Notes under the pieces: generated by a model
Seen by the model: the letters and a program-made list of their open reading frames with translations, nothing else
What the model was told of the DNA's origin: nothing
Databases searched by the model: none
Position numbers and translations under genes: made by a program
From: Methanobrevibacter sp. YE315
GTDB taxonomy: Archaea > Methanobacteriota > Methanobacteria > Methanobacteriales > Methanobacteriaceae
DNA length: 64,000 nucleotides
Direction of reading: 5' to 3'
Assembly: GCF_001548675.1 (NCBI RefSeq)
Contig: NZ_CP010834.1
Coordinates: 2,205,501-2,269,500, forward strand
Shown: positions 36,002 to 46,775 of the stretch, piece after piece
Layout: every line of letters begins with the position of its first letter
Position numbering within the stretch: position 1 is the first letter of the stretch

Positions 36002-36331
36002 TCAATCCATCATCATTTTTAACTCATTGAAATTCAATTCAACGAATTCCTTATATTTAGGATTAGCCAATACCTTAAAATGCTTATCATTTGTCTTTTT
36101 ATAAGCTTCACCCATAACAACCTGCAATTCATCAATATCTGTATTTAATACTCTTCTGATTTTATTTAAGTCTTCTTCGCTTGCTGAATTCAAATATGCG
36201 CGAATAGTGGATTCAAACTTTTTAGTCAGATTTTTTTTCTTTTTAGCCACGCCTTCAAATACAAATGCCGGCATCAATGAAAAAATACCTTGAAACTCCA
36301 TAACGTCATCGACAGTAATTTCATTTCCCAT
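36002..36331 (-). CDS. Conserved-looking protein of unknown function
   Basis: A 109-residue, charged, probably all-helical soluble protein (VDDVMEFQGIFSLMPAFVFEGVAKKKKNLTKKFESTIRAYL...). I recognise no family and see no metal-binding or catalytic motif. There is a lysine-rich stretch at about 30-38 and a methionine-rich end (ELKMMMD). The ATG follows AGAGGGATATT. It lies just downstream of argS on the same strand, but a perfect hairpin after argS separates them. It is convergent with the nitroreductase gene, 14 bases away. Confidence 0.6.
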   Translation of the reverse strand: MGNEITVDDVMEFQGIFSLMPAFVFEGVAKKKKNLTKKFESTIRAYLNSASEEDLNKIRRVLNTDIDELQVVMGEAYKKTNDKHFKVLANPKYKEFVELNFNELKMMMD

Positions 36332-36355
36332 AATATCCCTCTTAATATAAATTTA

Positions 36356-36376
36356 AGATGAGTTAATAACTCATCT
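36356..36376 (-). terminator. Terminator of argS
   Basis: AGATGAGTT and AACTCATCT form a perfect 9-bp stem with a three-base loop that includes the argS stop. It separates argS from the small unknown gene downstream. Confidence 0.5.
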
Positions 36377-38075
36377 ACATTTTTTCAGGTGCAGCAACAC
36401 CCAAAATATCTAAAGCATTTTTAATAGTTGTTTTAGCTCTATCAACTAAAATCAATCTAGTATCCTCCACATCAGAACCTATTACCTGTTCTGATTTGTA
36501 GAATTTGTTAAATGAACCGGCCAAATCATGACAGTATTGTGTGATATTGTGAACCCTTTTCTTATTTGCACAATCTTCAACAACCTGCGGGAATTTGGCT
36601 ATCTGTCTTACAAGATCCTGTTCCACTTCATTAGGTGCCCAATCATCACTGACACTTAAAGAGCTGATGTCCTTGCCTGATTTTTCAAGTAATTTGCATG
36701 CTCTTGCATGTGCATACTGAATTGAAGCACATCCTCTCTCAAAGCTTAACGCTTCGTCCCATTTGAAAGTCAAGTGCTTTTCAGGGGATAGCTTGGCAAT
36801 GAAAAATCTAATAGCTCCAACACCAATATCTTCAGCCATCGGTGCGATTTCCTCTTCAGTCAAATCAGGATTTCTTGATTTGATTTCATCATGAGCTCGT
36901 GAAACCGCCTCATCTATCAATTCATCAACAGAAACAAACTTGCCTCTTCTTGTAGACATTGAACCTTCCGGAAGTGTAATGAATTCATAAAAGATTACTT
37001 CAGGAGCTTTTTGCCTGAATATCTCTTCGAAGATTATTTTTATCTGTTTGGCAGCCAATTTATGGTCTGAACCTAAAACGTCAAGAACTGTATCACCTAA
37101 AGTAGCTTTATATTTGTGATAAGCCAAATCTCTTGTAGAGTAAAGTGATGTTCCATTGGATCTTCTTAAAACAAACTCCTTTTCAATATTGAAGTCTGTT
37201 AAATCAATGTACAACACCTCATTTTCCCTTGTAAATCCTTCTCTTGTAATGTAGTTTACAAGCTCATCGACTTCACCGTTCCTTACAAACTGGCCTTCCC
37301 ATACGAAATCATCATGGGAAATGTTCATTCTCAAAAGAGATTCCTTCATTCCGGAAATGCACTTGGATACGACATCTTCAAAGACCTTATTCAATTCTTC
37401 ATCATTGCCTTCTTCGTATTTTTGAATCAATTCGTCGACTTTTGCATTCAATGCATCGTCCTCTTCAACGGCCTTATTTGCATCAAAGTACAATTTTCCA
37501 ATCTTGTGGTCGATTTTATCTCCTTCGTAATCGTCAATGTTCAAGCCGCATTCGGTTATTCCGCAAACGATGATGGCAATTTGCCTTCCCATATCATTTA
37601 CATAATACTGAGTGATAACTTCCCTGCCGGCTAGCTTTAATAGTCTTGCAAGGGAATCTCCGAAAATGGAATTTCTAATGTGTCCAATGTGCAATGGTCC
37701 GTTTGGATTTGCTGAAGTGTGTTCCAATACAATCTTTTCACCATATGCAGGAAGCTTACCGTAATCCTCATCTACCTTATCTAAAAGCAGTTTAGAGAAT
37801 TTGTCATAATCAATGAAAAAATTGACATAGGGCCCGAAATTTTGAACTTTGGTGAAAATTTCCGGGACTTCAATCTTTTCAACCAAGTCTTTTGCAACTT
37901 CCGGAGGGGAAGTCCTTAACTTTTTAGTAAGTGCAAAAGCAATGGTACTGGCCAAATCCCCTAATTCCGGATTAGGTGGAAATTCCAATTTAAAATTCCT
38001 GTCTATTTCCTCATCATATTGATCCAATGCCTTATTGATAGCATCAATCGCCTGTTTTTCAATTTCAAAATACAT
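36375..38075 (-). CDS. argS: Arginyl-tRNA synthetase
   Basis: A 566-residue class I synthetase that charges tRNA-Arg. The HIGH motif is within SANPNGPLHIGHIRNSIFGD (about residue 118-137). As in many ArgRS proteins the KMSK motif is degenerate. An N-terminal Add-1 domain recognises the tRNA D-loop, and a DALR anticodon-binding domain ends the protein. The ATG follows AAGGTGAG. Upstream on the same strand are a signal peptidase gene (19 bases away) and hemL, so the three may share a transcript. Confidence 0.97.
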   Translation of the reverse strand: MYFEIEKQAIDAINKALDQYDEEIDRNFKLEFPPNPELGDLASTIAFALTKKLRTSPPEVAKDLVEKIEVPEIFTKVQNFGPYVNFFIDYDKFSKLLLDKVDEDYGKLPAYGEKIVLEHTSANPNGPLHIGHIRNSIFGDSLARLLKLAGREVITQYYVNDMGRQIAIIVCGITECGLNIDDYEGDKIDHKIGKLYFDANKAVEEDDALNAKVDELIQKYEEGNDEELNKVFEDVVSKCISGMKESLLRMNISHDDFVWEGQFVRNGEVDELVNYITREGFTRENEVLYIDLTDFNIEKEFVLRRSNGTSLYSTRDLAYHKYKATLGDTVLDVLGSDHKLAAKQIKIIFEEIFRQKAPEVIFYEFITLPEGSMSTRRGKFVSVDELIDEAVSRAHDEIKSRNPDLTEEEIAPMAEDIGVGAIRFFIAKLSPEKHLTFKWDEALSFERGCASIQYAHARACKLLEKSGKDISSLSVSDDWAPNEVEQDLVRQIAKFPQVVEDCANKKRVHNITQYCHDLAGSFNKFYKSEQVIGSDVEDTRLILVDRAKTTIKNALDILGVAAPEKM

Positions 38076-38094
38076 TAACTCACCTTAATAAAAA

Positions 38095-38517
38095 TTATAA
38101 CCCTCTTAACCAAAGGGAAAGATAACCTACTTTTGGAATAACGACTAAATTGTCACCTAATGTTACAACCTTTTCCCTGATCTGGCCTGCTGTAACGTAA
38201 TACGGGTCAGGAGAATTATTATTGTCCCCTTTTATAACATACATCGTAGTTCCGTTAATATCTGTAATATTAATAACTCTATGAATTACAGGTTGTTCAA
38301 ACCAAGCCGCATCATAAACAACTACATCGCCAATCTGAACATCATTGGGATCGAACTCATGAATCCCAATGAAATCCGCCTTTTCAACCAGGACAATGTC
38401 ACCCCTATAAAATGCAGGCTCCATACTTCCTGAAACAACTACATTCAAATGTTGGGCGGCAACTAAAACTATTATTAGAATAACTGCATATGATGCTATT
38501 TCTTTCCAGTCCACCAT
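38095..38517 (-). CDS. Signal peptidase I (archaeal/Sec11 type)
   Basis: A 140-residue membrane protease that removes signal peptides outside the membrane. An N-terminal membrane helix (about 5-27) is followed by the catalytic serine in VSGSMEPAFYRGD. The histidine in VIHRVINI replaces the bacterial lysine, as in archaeal and eukaryotic enzymes. The aspartate box is VIKGDNNNSPDP. It would process the many exported proteins encoded here. The ATG follows AAGGTGAGGTC, and the gene is nine bases downstream of hemL. Confidence 0.94.
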   Translation of the reverse strand: MVDWKEIASYAVILIIVLVAAQHLNVVVSGSMEPAFYRGDIVLVEKADFIGIHEFDPNDVQIGDVVVYDAAWFEQPVIHRVINITDINGTTMYVIKGDNNNSPDPYYVTAGQIREKVVTLGDNLVVIPKVGYLSLWLRGL

Positions 38518-38526
38518 GACCTCACC

Positions 38527-39804
38527 TTAAAATCTTCTTCTTTTTTTAAATGCCGCTTCCAAAGCGATTTCAATAGCTTCAGAAGTCTTCTGTAAATCTT
38601 CCATACTATGAGCGTTAGAAATGAAATTACACTCAAACTGGGAAGGCGGAATAAACACGCCTTGCTTTAACAATGATTTAAAGTATCTTAAGAATTGCTT
38701 TCTATCTGATTCCTGAGCATCGGCATAATCATAAACCGGTGCCGGATTGAAATAAATCTGAAACATTGATGCGAGTCCAACCGGCTGGATGTTATATCCT
38801 TCATCATCTATAATAGATTGAATATTGCTTCTAAGGAAGTTACCCTTTCTCTCCAATTCCTTATAGAATGCGTCATCCAATTGAGTCAAAGTAGAAATTC
38901 CCGCCTGGACAGATACCGGATTTCCTGAAAATGTACCTGCCTGATAAACCGGGCCGTTTGGAGCAATCAATTCCATTATTTCCTTTTTACCGCAAAATGC
39001 TCCCATCGGAAGGCCCCCTCCTACAATCTTACCAAGAGTGGTCAGGTCGGGAGTGACACCATAATACTGTTGAGCTCCACCTCTTGAAGCCCTGAATCCG
39101 GTGATGACTTCATCAAATATTAAAACGATATCGTTTTCTTCAGTTATTTTTCTTATGAATTCCAAAAATCCTGGTTTTGGTTCAATACAGCCAACATTAC
39201 CCATAACAACTTCCATGATGATACAAGCAATGTTTTCTCCTTCTTTTTCTATCAATTCGGTTAAAGCCTCTTCATCGTTGAATGGAACAGACAAAGTATT
39301 TTTTGTGGTATCAACCGGGATGCCTGGAGAATCCGGCAAAGTTGCTGCACCGGAACCGCCTTTCACCAATACATAGTCATGGGCTCCATGATAAGCTCCT
39401 TCAAATTTAACTATCTTATCCCTGCCGGTAAAACCACGTGCCAATCTGATTGCACTCATAGTAGCTTCAGTACCACTATTACAAAACCTTACCATTTCAG
39501 CAGCAGGAATCCGATCAACAACTTCTTTTGCAAGAGTAATCTCATTTTCTGTTGGAGTACCATATGCGGTTCCAATAGTCAATTGATTAGAAACTTCCCT
39601 TACAACTTTAGGATCAGCATGCCCCAATATTAATGGACCATAAGCTAAACAATAGTCAATATATGTTTGTCCATCTACATCAGTGAGCTTTGAACCACCA
39701 GCGCTTTTAACAAAAAACGGATATGGTTTAAAAGCACGGACAGGAGAATTTACTCCACCGGGAAAATAATTTTTAGATTCATTGAACAGTTCTTCGGAAT
39801 ACAT
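38527..39804 (-). CDS. hemL: Glutamate-1-semialdehyde 2,1-aminomutase
   Basis: A 425-residue PLP enzyme that makes 5-aminolevulinate from glutamate-1-semialdehyde, the second step of tetrapyrrole synthesis and thus needed for F430, cobamides and siroheme. The start [20 protein letters not shown] is typical. [21 protein letters not shown] and [10 protein letters not shown] hold PLP-site residues, and the Schiff-base lysine is in [16 protein letters not shown]. It follows cbiC by ten bases on the same strand, so two tetrapyrrole genes are paired. The ATG follows GTGATAAA. Confidence 0.97.
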   Translation of the reverse strand: MYSEELFNESKNYFPGGVNSPVRAFKPYPFFVKSAGGSKLTDVDGQTYIDYCLAYGPLILGHADPKVVREVSNQLTIGTAYGTPTENEITLAKEVVDRIPAAEMVRFCNSGTEATMSAIRLARGFTGRDKIVKFEGAYHGAHDYVLVKGGSGAATLPDSPGIPVDTTKNTLSVPFNDEEALTELIEKEGENIACIIMEVVMGNVGCIEPKPGFLEFIRKITEENDIVLIFDEVITGFRASRGGAQQYYGVTPDLTTLGKIVGGGLPMGAFCGKKEIMELIAPNGPVYQAGTFSGNPVSVQAGISTLTQLDDAFYKELERKGNFLRSNIQSIIDDEGYNIQPVGLASMFQIYFNPAPVYDYADAQESDRKQFLRYFKSLLKQGVFIPPSQFECNFISNAHSMEDLQKTSEAIEIALEAAFKKRRRF

Positions 39805-39814
39805 TTTATCACAC

Positions 39815-40444
39815 TTATAAATGTTGGATTAATGAATTTACGCAAGCAACAGCAATTGGTGTACCGCCTTTAGGTCCTTCAACAATAATATTCGGAATGT
39901 TTGAATTATGCAGAGCCTCTTTTGAATCAGCCGCTCCGACAAAACCAACAGGAACACCTACAATAGCTTTAAGATTCATTTCACCTTTTTGATATAAATC
40001 CATTGCTTCAAAAACAGCAGTCGGAGCATTACCAGAAACGACTATACCTTCAAAGTCATTTTGAGCTGCGAAACGCATTGCAGCTGCCGCTCTTGTAATT
40101 TGATGCTCTTTAGCTATTTTTACAACTTCTTCGTTTTTGATATAACACTCAACTTCCCCTTCATATCTTGTAATTCCATATTTAACCATGTTAATGTCTG
40201 TTAAAATGGTTTCTTTATTTCTAAGGGACGCCATAGCTGCATCTACAAAATCATTACTCATTTTGACTAATTTTGCATATTCAGGATCGGCAGTTGAGTG
40301 AACAATTCTCTCAACGATGTCTCTTTCTATAGGTTTTAAATCTTTGACATCATCACCAATAAGGCCACGGATAATCTCTCTGCTTTTATTTGCAATATCC
40401 AAACCTTGTTTAGTTGATGCACCCATGAACATTTTGTCTGTCAT
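39815..40444 (-). CDS. cbiC: Cobalt-precorrin-8 methylmutase
   Basis: A 209-residue enzyme that moves a methyl group from C-11 to C-12 to give cobyrinate in anaerobic cobamide synthesis. The conserved histidine that acts as acid/base is in [18 protein letters not shown], and [14 protein letters not shown] and [14 protein letters not shown] are family segments. The gene is ten bases upstream of hemL, and the two are likely one operon. Together with cfbB/cbiA at 16.3 kb and the cbiM-like gene at 10.2 kb, it shows investment in cobalt and nickel tetrapyrroles. Confidence 0.95.
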   Translation of the reverse strand: MTDKMFMGASTKQGLDIANKSREIIRGLIGDDVKDLKPIERDIVERIVHSTADPEYAKLVKMSNDFVDAAMASLRNKETILTDINMVKYGITRYEGEVECYIKNEEVVKIAKEHQITRAAAAMRFAAQNDFEGIVVSGNAPTAVFEAMDLYQKGEMNLKAIVGVPVGFVGAADSKEALHNSNIPNIIVEGPKGGTPIAVACVNSLIQHL

Positions 40445-40614
40445 AAACTACTTTTTGAATTAAATATATGTTAAATATTTTGTTATATTAGGAAAATTTT
40501 TCATATTTTACCTTAAAAAAAAAAATTGTAACATAAGTTATTGCCTTGGAATTGAAAAAAAAGTACTAAAAATTTTTAACTTTGCAGAAGTTCTGTTAAC
40601 TCAGTATCCAAAAA

Positions 40615-41820
40615 TCATTTTTCACTAGCTGAAAGCCCAGCCAAATAACCGGTTGAAAAAGCAATTTTCAGATTATATCCTCCGGTAGGCCCATGCAAAT
40701 CCAGGACTTCCCCTGCAAAATAAAGGTTTGGTGTTAATGATGATTCCATTGTTTTTGGATTTACATCATCCAAATTGATTCCACCGATTGTAACTTTAGC
40801 CAGATTCTTATTGAAAGCTGTGATTTCAAATGTAAACCTTTTTAAGTTTTCAATCAATCTGTTTTTGCTTTTCTTATCAATCCTTGACAGCTGGGTTTCG
40901 CCGTCAATGTTTATTTCATCCAAAAAGAAATCAATGAAATTGCTTGTCAGGAATAGTCTCAAGTAATTCTTAACCATGGTTTTCCCCTTAGCCTGAAAAT
41001 CTATTGTAAATTTATCCTGTAGATTTTCACGTGTGAAATCCGGACATAGATCAATAGCTATTTCAACATCAATTTCGGGATTGTCGTTTTCCAATAGGTT
41101 GTAATTTATATCTTCAGATATTTCATTGCTCAAATTAATAATTCCCGGCCCAGTCAGACCAACATGTGAGAACAAAACATTCCCTTTTGTTTTTGATTTC
41201 CCATAGCTTGCAATAACATCGTATAATGTAATTCCTGCAATATCCGATAAATCCTTTTTAGTGATTAAAGGAACAAGACCATACCTGATATCAGTCAATG
41301 GGTGGGATGTAAGGGTATAGTTTTCAATACTACAGCCGGTTTGCGGGTATGTTGCACCACCTGTTGCAATTATAATTTTACCTGCCTTGATTTCATCATT
41401 GATTATGAAATTTTCTACAATAGATTTAACTTCAAAGTCATACCTTATAGTAACATCATCCAAATAATCAATTAAAATGTTTAGGATATCACTGGATTTC
41501 TCGGTTTCTGGAAAAATCCTATTGTCATCCTCTTCAATGAAGGATAAACCTTTCTCTTCAAAAAACGAAAGAAGCTTTTCATTGGTAAGCGTGTAAAAAG
41601 AGTGTTTTAAAAAGTTTTTTTGAGGATAGAAATTCAATAGCTTTTTTATTGGCTTTCGGTTGGTGATATTGCACCTTCCGCCACCGGTCATCAAGAGCTT
41701 GCGTCCTAATTTAGGGTTTTTTTCAAGCAATACAACTTTTGAGGAATTCCTACTTGCGGCAATTGCAGCCATCATTCCCGCCGGTCCGCCGCCAATAACA
41801 GCTATATCATATTCTTCCAT
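40615..41820 (-). CDS. HI0933-family NAD(P)/FAD-dependent oxidoreductase
   Basis: A 401-residue flavoprotein of the HI0933/BaiN family. The N-terminal dinucleotide motif is YDIAVIGGGPAGMMAAIAASRN, and the family segment GRKLLMTGGGRCNITN follows (about residues 39-54). A second nucleotide-contacting stretch, IIATGGATYPQTGC, and the C-terminal FAGEVLDLHGPTGGYNLKIAFSTG complete the pattern. Such proteins are widespread, but the substrate in archaea is unknown. It lies 27 bases downstream of aspS on the same strand, and its stop overlaps no other gene. Confidence 0.9.
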   Translation of the reverse strand: MEEYDIAVIGGGPAGMMAAIAASRNSSKVVLLEKNPKLGRKLLMTGGGRCNITNRKPIKKLLNFYPQKNFLKHSFYTLTNEKLLSFFEEKGLSFIEEDDNRIFPETEKSSDILNILIDYLDDVTIRYDFEVKSIVENFIINDEIKAGKIIIATGGATYPQTGCSIENYTLTSHPLTDIRYGLVPLITKKDLSDIAGITLYDVIASYGKSKTKGNVLFSHVGLTGPGIINLSNEISEDINYNLLENDNPEIDVEIAIDLCPDFTRENLQDKFTIDFQAKGKTMVKNYLRLFLTSNFIDFFLDEINIDGETQLSRIDKKSKNRLIENLKRFTFEITAFNKNLAKVTIGGINLDDVNPKTMESSLTPNLYFAGEVLDLHGPTGGYNLKIAFSTGYLAGLSASEK

Positions 41821-41846
41821 ATTATCTTAAAAAAAAAGAAAAGAGA

Positions 41847-43166
41847 TTAAGGGGTTAATCTGTGTCTGTCCCTTGGGAAGAGTACACATTCACGGATGTT
41901 TTCAGATCCGGTTAGCACCATGGTCAACCTGTCTGCACCAAGACCCCAACCTGCGTGAGGAGGCATACCGTATTCAAACGCTTTGAGATAGCTTCCAAAT
42001 CCTGCAGGGTTCAAGCCTCTTTCTTCGATTTGTTTTACAAGCAAGTCATATTGGTGAACACGGGTTGCACCTGAAGACAACTCCAAGTTGTTGTACATCA
42101 AATCGAATGCGTGAGAGTATTTTTCATCCCCTTCTTTAGGCATTACATAGAACGGTTTGATTTCGGTCGGCCATTCAGTCAAGAAGTAGAATCCTCCCAT
42201 AGTGTCTCCTAATGCCTTTTCAGCTTCACGGGACAAGTCTTCTCCCCATTGCATTTCAACGTCACGGGAGTTTACAATGTCAACCGCTTCATCATAAGTA
42301 ACAACCGGGAAATCTCCACTAGGCACTTCGAGTTCATGACCTAAAATGTCCAATTCATCAGCGCAGTTTTCATTTATGTCCTTCAATACTTGAATAAGCA
42401 TGTCATTTAGGATTTTCATTACATCAACATCTTCCATGAATGACGCTTCTGCATCGATGGAAACCGCTTCGTTCAAGTGTCTTAAGGTATCGTGCTCTTC
42501 TGCTCTGAAAATCTGGCCGATTTCAAATACCTTATCCATTCCAGCTCCCATCATCATTTGTTTGTATAATTGAGGGGATTGGCCTAAGAATGCTTCTTTT
42601 TCAAAGTAAGTAATTGGGAATAATTCTGTTCCTCCTTCAGTAGCGGATGCTACAAGTTTAGGAGTGTTAATTTCATAAAATCCGTTGTCATAGAAGAAAT
42701 CTCTGATAGTATGGAACATTTGACCTTTGATTTTGAAAATTGCTGAAACGTTTTCTTTTCTGATATCAAGGAATCTTGAATCTAATCTTGTGTCGATTCC
42801 AGCCTGAACCTTTTCGGTAGGATCCATTGGTAAAGGCTGATTAGCTAAGTTTAATACTCTGATTTCTTTAGGAATAATTTCAACACCATTTGGTGCTTTT
42901 GGAGCTTCCTGTACTGCACCTTTAATGGCAACAACTGATTCTTTTCTAAATGATCTTAAATCTTCTAATATTTCTGCTTCTACTTTTTTACTTGGAGCTG
43001 TAATTTGAACTCTGCCGGTTACATCTCTGATGATTACAAAGATGATACCACCCAAATCACGGATTTCATGTACCCAACCCATGATTGTGACATCGCTTCC
43101 TGCAATTTCAGGTGTAGCGTCTTTTGCATAGTGAGTTCTTCTCCAATCGTTTAATAAACCTTGCAA
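41847..43166 (-). CDS. aspS: Aspartyl-tRNA synthetase, probably non-discriminating (Asp/Asn)
   Basis: A class II synthetase of about 439 residues. I choose TTG 43166 as the start, because a GTG at 43175 lies inside the GAGGTGA ribosome site. The N-terminal OB fold reads [13 protein letters not shown], with His where discriminating archaeal enzymes have Trp. KAPNGVEI has Pro where they have Lys. Both residues are those of non-discriminating AspRS, which also charges tRNA-Asn for later amidation by GatCAB. The core has [19 protein letters not shown] (motif 2) and GWGLGADRL (motif 3). The flavoprotein gene follows on the same strand. Confidence 0.95.
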   Translation of the reverse strand: MQGLLNDWRRTHYAKDATPEIAGSDVTIMGWVHEIRDLGGIIFVIIRDVTGRVQITAPSKKVEAEILEDLRSFRKESVVAIKGAVQEAPKAPNGVEIIPKEIRVLNLANQPLPMDPTEKVQAGIDTRLDSRFLDIRKENVSAIFKIKGQMFHTIRDFFYDNGFYEINTPKLVASATEGGTELFPITYFEKEAFLGQSPQLYKQMMMGAGMDKVFEIGQIFRAEEHDTLRHLNEAVSIDAEASFMEDVDVMKILNDMLIQVLKDINENCADELDILGHELEVPSGDFPVVTYDEAVDIVNSRDVEMQWGEDLSREAEKALGDTMGGFYFLTEWPTEIKPFYVMPKEGDEKYSHAFDLMYNNLELSSGATRVHQYDLLVKQIEERGLNPAGFGSYLKAFEYGMPPHAGWGLGADRLTMVLTGSENIRECVLFPRDRHRLTP

Positions 43167-43540
43167 ATTATTCACCTCGAGGTCTGTAAAAATTAATGAA
43201 TTTTAAAAGTGAAAATTAAATAATACTTTTAAAAGAAGTGTTGTCTAAGTTTATGGAAATCCCTATAAACTACCGAAAGATTAGACAACTGTTTATTACC
43301 TAATTTCTTTTTTTGTATAGAAAGTACAGAATATGAAAAACATATTCTTGAATATAATATTATAGAAACATAATATATAAAGTTAACTAAACTATGTGAA
43401 TCTTCTTTTATTTTAAAAAATAAGCATTAAAAATGGTCTAAAATAAAGTTGAGATGAGTAACTCAAAAATTCAGGCTTGCGGGCCTTGAAAAATCACGAA
43501 CCCACATTGCAAAAATAGAGAATTGATGTTAAATAAAAAA
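43167..43540. other. Gap with nested inverted repeats and a GC-rich segment; candidate RNA or mobile remnant
   Basis: No open gene is seen. GTTGTCTAA (43240-43248) pairs with TTAGACAAC (43281-43289) and encloses a second stem (GTTTAT / ATAAAC, 43249-43270). Around 43452-43530 is a patch richer in G and C than other gaps here, with short stems TTGAG/CTCAA and a bulged TTCA-GGC/GCC-TTGAA. Neither half matches a tRNA. The aspS promoter is also expected in this gap. Confidence 0.4.
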
Positions 43541-43567
43541 AATAATAGTTAATGATTAACTATTATT
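43541..43567 (-). terminator. Terminator of hisD
   Basis: A perfect 13-bp inverted repeat (43541-43553 with 43555-43567, one-base loop) covers the hisD stop codon. It is followed by a T-rich - strand run. Confidence 0.6.
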
Positions 43568-44834
43568 CCAAACGTTTTTTAAAGGAATTTGCATGGGCAA
43601 AGAATCCTTCATATTCGGCAATAGGAACTGAAGTTTTGGACAATTCCTTTAACCCTTCTTTTGTAATTCTTTGAACAGTCGGCTTTTTGATGAACGCTTC
43701 TGTTGACAGGCCGGAATACATCTTTGCCCCACCGCCAGTAGGAAGTACATGGTTAGTTCCGGATCCATAGTCTCCTGCCGCAACCGGTGAGTATGCGCCC
43801 AAGAATATTGAGCCTGCATTGTTGACGTGTGATAATGTTTCATCATCATCTGCAGTGGATATGATTAAATGTTCAGGAGCATATTCATTTGTAACATGAA
43901 TCGCCTCTTCAAATGTGTCAGTGATAATGATTTTTCCACTTTTTGATAATGATTCCTCAATGATTTCACGTCTTGGAGCAATTTCAGTAAGTTCCTTTAC
44001 AAATTCATCAGTTTTGATTGCTAAATCCTGTGAATCGGTTACTAAAAAGCATGATGCATTAGGGTCATGCTCTGCCTGTGCCAAGATGTCTGTTGCCAAA
44101 AATTCAGGGTTTGCAGTTTCATCCGCCAGAATCAACACTTCGGACGGGCCTGCCGGAAACTCGATATCTACTTGACCATAGACCAACTTCTTGGCAGCTG
44201 TAACGAATATGTTTCCCGGACCGACAATCTTTTCGACACATGGAATTGATTCTGTTCCATATGCAAGTCCGGCTATTGCCTGAGCTCCTCCGACCTTATA
44301 AATTTCATCGGCTCCTGCAATGTCAGCTGCAACAAGAATCGCATCAAGGATTTTGCCATCCTTTTGAGGAGGTGTAACACATACGACCTTTTCAACACCT
44401 GCGATTTTTGCAGGTATTACAGTCATCAGTATTGATGAAGGATAAGCCGCCCTTCCTCCAGGGATGTAGCAGCCTGCAGAGTTGATTGGCCTTACAATCT
44501 GGCCTGCAACAATGCCAGGGTTTACTTCGATTTCCCATTCTGATGGAATTTGCTTTTTATGGAATTTTTCAATGTTCGCCGCAGCCTGTCTTAAGGCAAC
44601 AAGCAATTCATCATCCAAGGTATCGTAGGCCTCTTTGATCTCATCTTCAGAGACTTTCAGATTTTCTATTGTAACACCGTCAAATTTCTCTGTATATTGC
44701 CTAATTGCGCTGTCCTTGTTTATTCGAACATTATCTAAAATCTCGGAAACTGTGCCTAAAACATTGTTAACATCCTGTTCTGAACGCTTAACGGTTTCAT
44801 CCAAATCAATTTCAGAGTATTTTAATATTTCCAT
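43563..44834 (-). CDS. hisD: Histidinol dehydrogenase
   Basis: A 423-residue zinc enzyme that oxidises L-histidinol to histidine with two NAD+. The family signature is [35 protein letters not shown], whose Gln-Ala-Glu-His part binds zinc. [26 protein letters not shown] lies in the second half. Length is normal. It follows ilvD by seven bases on the same strand, so these two genes of different amino acid pathways share a transcript. hisB at the left edge is in a separate unit. A long hairpin ends it. Confidence 0.97.
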   Translation of the reverse strand: MEILKYSEIDLDETVKRSEQDVNNVLGTVSEILDNVRINKDSAIRQYTEKFDGVTIENLKVSEDEIKEAYDTLDDELLVALRQAAANIEKFHKKQIPSEWEIEVNPGIVAGQIVRPINSAGCYIPGGRAAYPSSILMTVIPAKIAGVEKVVCVTPPQKDGKILDAILVAADIAGADEIYKVGGAQAIAGLAYGTESIPCVEKIVGPGNIFVTAAKKLVYGQVDIEFPAGPSEVLILADETANPEFLATDILAQAEHDPNASCFLVTDSQDLAIKTDEFVKELTEIAPRREIIEESLSKSGKIIITDTFEEAIHVTNEYAPEHLIISTADDDETLSHVNNAGSIFLGAYSPVAAGDYGSGTNHVLPTGGGAKMYSGLSTEAFIKKPTVQRITKEGLKELSKTSVPIAEYEGFFAHANSFKKRLE

Positions 44835-44841
44835 TATAACA

Positions 44842-46491
44842 CTACCTTAGAATAGCGCCGGTGTCAGCTGAATGAACCAATTTCTGATATATCGCCAGCC
44901 ATCCGTCCACATCGCTTTCTGGATGTTTGACCTCTTTTAATCTGGCTTCGATTTCTTCATCGGACAATTCAACATTGATGAATCTGTTTTCGATGTCTAT
45001 TTCAATGATGTCACCGTTTTGGATTGCAGCAATCGGACCGTCCTCTCTTGCTTCAGGTGATACGTGTCCTATGCAAGGTCCTCTGGTTCCTCCGGAGAAT
45101 CTTCCATCGGTTATCAAACCTACGTCCTTGATGTTCATTCCAGCAAGGGCAGAGGTAGGATTCAACATTTCGCGCATTCCAGGACCTCCTTTCGGTCCTT
45201 CATATCTGATTACAACAATGTCGCCCTCTTCAATTTCATGGTCAAAGATTGCCTTTGTGACATCTTCCTCTGAGTCATATACCTTTGCAGGTCCTTTGAG
45301 ATGCATCAGGTGGTCTGCAACTGCACCTTTTTTGACTACACTGCCGTTAGGTGCCAAATTACCTTTAAGTATTGCAATACCTCCGTCTTCATGAACCGGA
45401 TTGTCAAGGGTATGAATAACATCGGTGTTTTTGTTTTCAACATTTTCCAGGTTTTCCCTGATTGTTTTTCCGGTGACTGTTAACTGGTCTGTATCGATTT
45501 TGTCACCTAAGGTCTTAAGCACTGCCTGGATACCTCCTGCAAGATGTAAATCCATCATTGAATCTTCCCCGGCTGGGGAAATGAGTGCAATGTGGGGCAC
45601 GTTTCTTGAAATCTCATCAAACAATTCCAAATTCACATCGACACCTTCGACTTCACTTGCCAAAGCAGGTATGTGCAATGCTGTATTTGATGATCCGCCC
45701 AATGCCATGTCGACTGCAATGGCATTGTTGAATGCTTCCTGAGTCATGATATCGGAAGGCTTGATGTCATCTTCAACAAGCTTTATAATCTGTTTGCCTG
45801 ATTCATATGCAATTTCGTCATTCTCCTTAGTTCTTGCATGGGTTGTTGCACATGTCGGAAGTGATAATCCCAATGTTTCTGTTATGCATGCCATTGTATT
45901 TGCTGTAAAGAGCCCGGAACAGCTTCCGGCTCCAGGACAGGCGCATTTTTCAAGCTCATAAACCTCTTCTTCAGACATTGTTCCTGCAGAATATGAGCCG
46001 ACCGCTTCAAAAACAGTGATTAAGTCAGCAGGCTTACCCTTATAGGAACCGGCAGCCATCGGTCCGCCTGTAACAACGATTGACGGAACATTTACTCTTG
46101 CTGCACCCATTATCATTCCCGGAACAATTTTGTCACAGCTTGGAATCAATACCAATCCATCGAAAGCGTGGCCTTTTGTCATGCTTTCCACTGTTGCTGC
46201 AATGATTTCCCTTGAAGGCAGGGAATATTTCATGCCCTCATGGTTCATGCTGATTCCATCACAGATTGCCATTGTATCAAATTCGAATGGAATACCTCCG
46301 GCAGCAATGATTCCTTCCTTTACGAATTCCACAAGATCTCTTAAATGGATGTGACCCGGCACAATGTCTGTAAAACTGTTTGCTATACCGATGAAAGGTT
46401 TTTTAAAATCTTCATCGTCAAGACCACAGGCCCTTAAAAGTGACCTATGTGGTGCTCTTTGAATTCCTTTTTTTACACTATCACTTTTCAT
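44842..46491 (-). CDS. ilvD: Dihydroxy-acid dehydratase
   Basis: A 549-residue iron-sulfur dehydratase, third enzyme common to valine and isoleucine synthesis. Cluster-type cysteines are in [27 protein letters not shown] and [18 protein letters not shown]. The C-terminal segment [22 protein letters not shown] carries the catalytic serine region. Length fits. It leads an ilvD-hisD operon. The other ilv genes of the window (ilvC, ilvB, ilvN) are on the same strand but dispersed. Confidence 0.97.
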   Translation of the reverse strand: MKSDSVKKGIQRAPHRSLLRACGLDDEDFKKPFIGIANSFTDIVPGHIHLRDLVEFVKEGIIAAGGIPFEFDTMAICDGISMNHEGMKYSLPSREIIAATVESMTKGHAFDGLVLIPSCDKIVPGMIMGAARVNVPSIVVTGGPMAAGSYKGKPADLITVFEAVGSYSAGTMSEEEVYELEKCACPGAGSCSGLFTANTMACITETLGLSLPTCATTHARTKENDEIAYESGKQIIKLVEDDIKPSDIMTQEAFNNAIAVDMALGGSSNTALHIPALASEVEGVDVNLELFDEISRNVPHIALISPAGEDSMMDLHLAGGIQAVLKTLGDKIDTDQLTVTGKTIRENLENVENKNTDVIHTLDNPVHEDGGIAILKGNLAPNGSVVKKGAVADHLMHLKGPAKVYDSEEDVTKAIFDHEIEEGDIVVIRYEGPKGGPGMREMLNPTSALAGMNIKDVGLITDGRFSGGTRGPCIGHVSPEAREDGPIAAIQNGDIIEIDIENRFINVELSDEEIEARLKEVKHPESDVDGWLAIYQKLVHSADTGAILR

Positions 46492-46743
46492 TTAATCACA
46501 CAATTTAATCAAATCAGTATTATATATTTCATTAATAACTTTTATAATGTTTGAAAATTTTGAAATTATAAAATTTAGTAAGAGTAATGTATATGATTAA
46601 GATTGCTTTTGAAAGATAGTGCTGACGGATCAATTTATTTCAATATAACCTTCATGAAAATAATGGTTAAAAAAAATAGTGCTGAATTTTAAAATGGAAA
46701 TTTCATTATATTGAATTGAAAATTTTAGTAAAAAATAAAAAAT

Positions 46744-46765
46744 ATGGGAAAATTGAATTTCCCAT
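46744..46765 (-). terminator. Terminator of the giant adhesin gene
   Basis: ATGGGAAA and TTTCCCAT form an 8-bp stem with a six-base loop. It lies just after the stop codon and is followed by a T-rich - strand run. Nearly the same hairpin ends the adhesin gene at 63.4 kb. Confidence 0.65.
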
Positions 46766-46775
46766 AAAAACGTGT

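Noticed and set aside
43452-43530. A tRNA gene in the GC-richer patch.
   Set aside because: No cloverleaf can be drawn; the acceptor, anticodon and T-loop consensus are missing on both strands.
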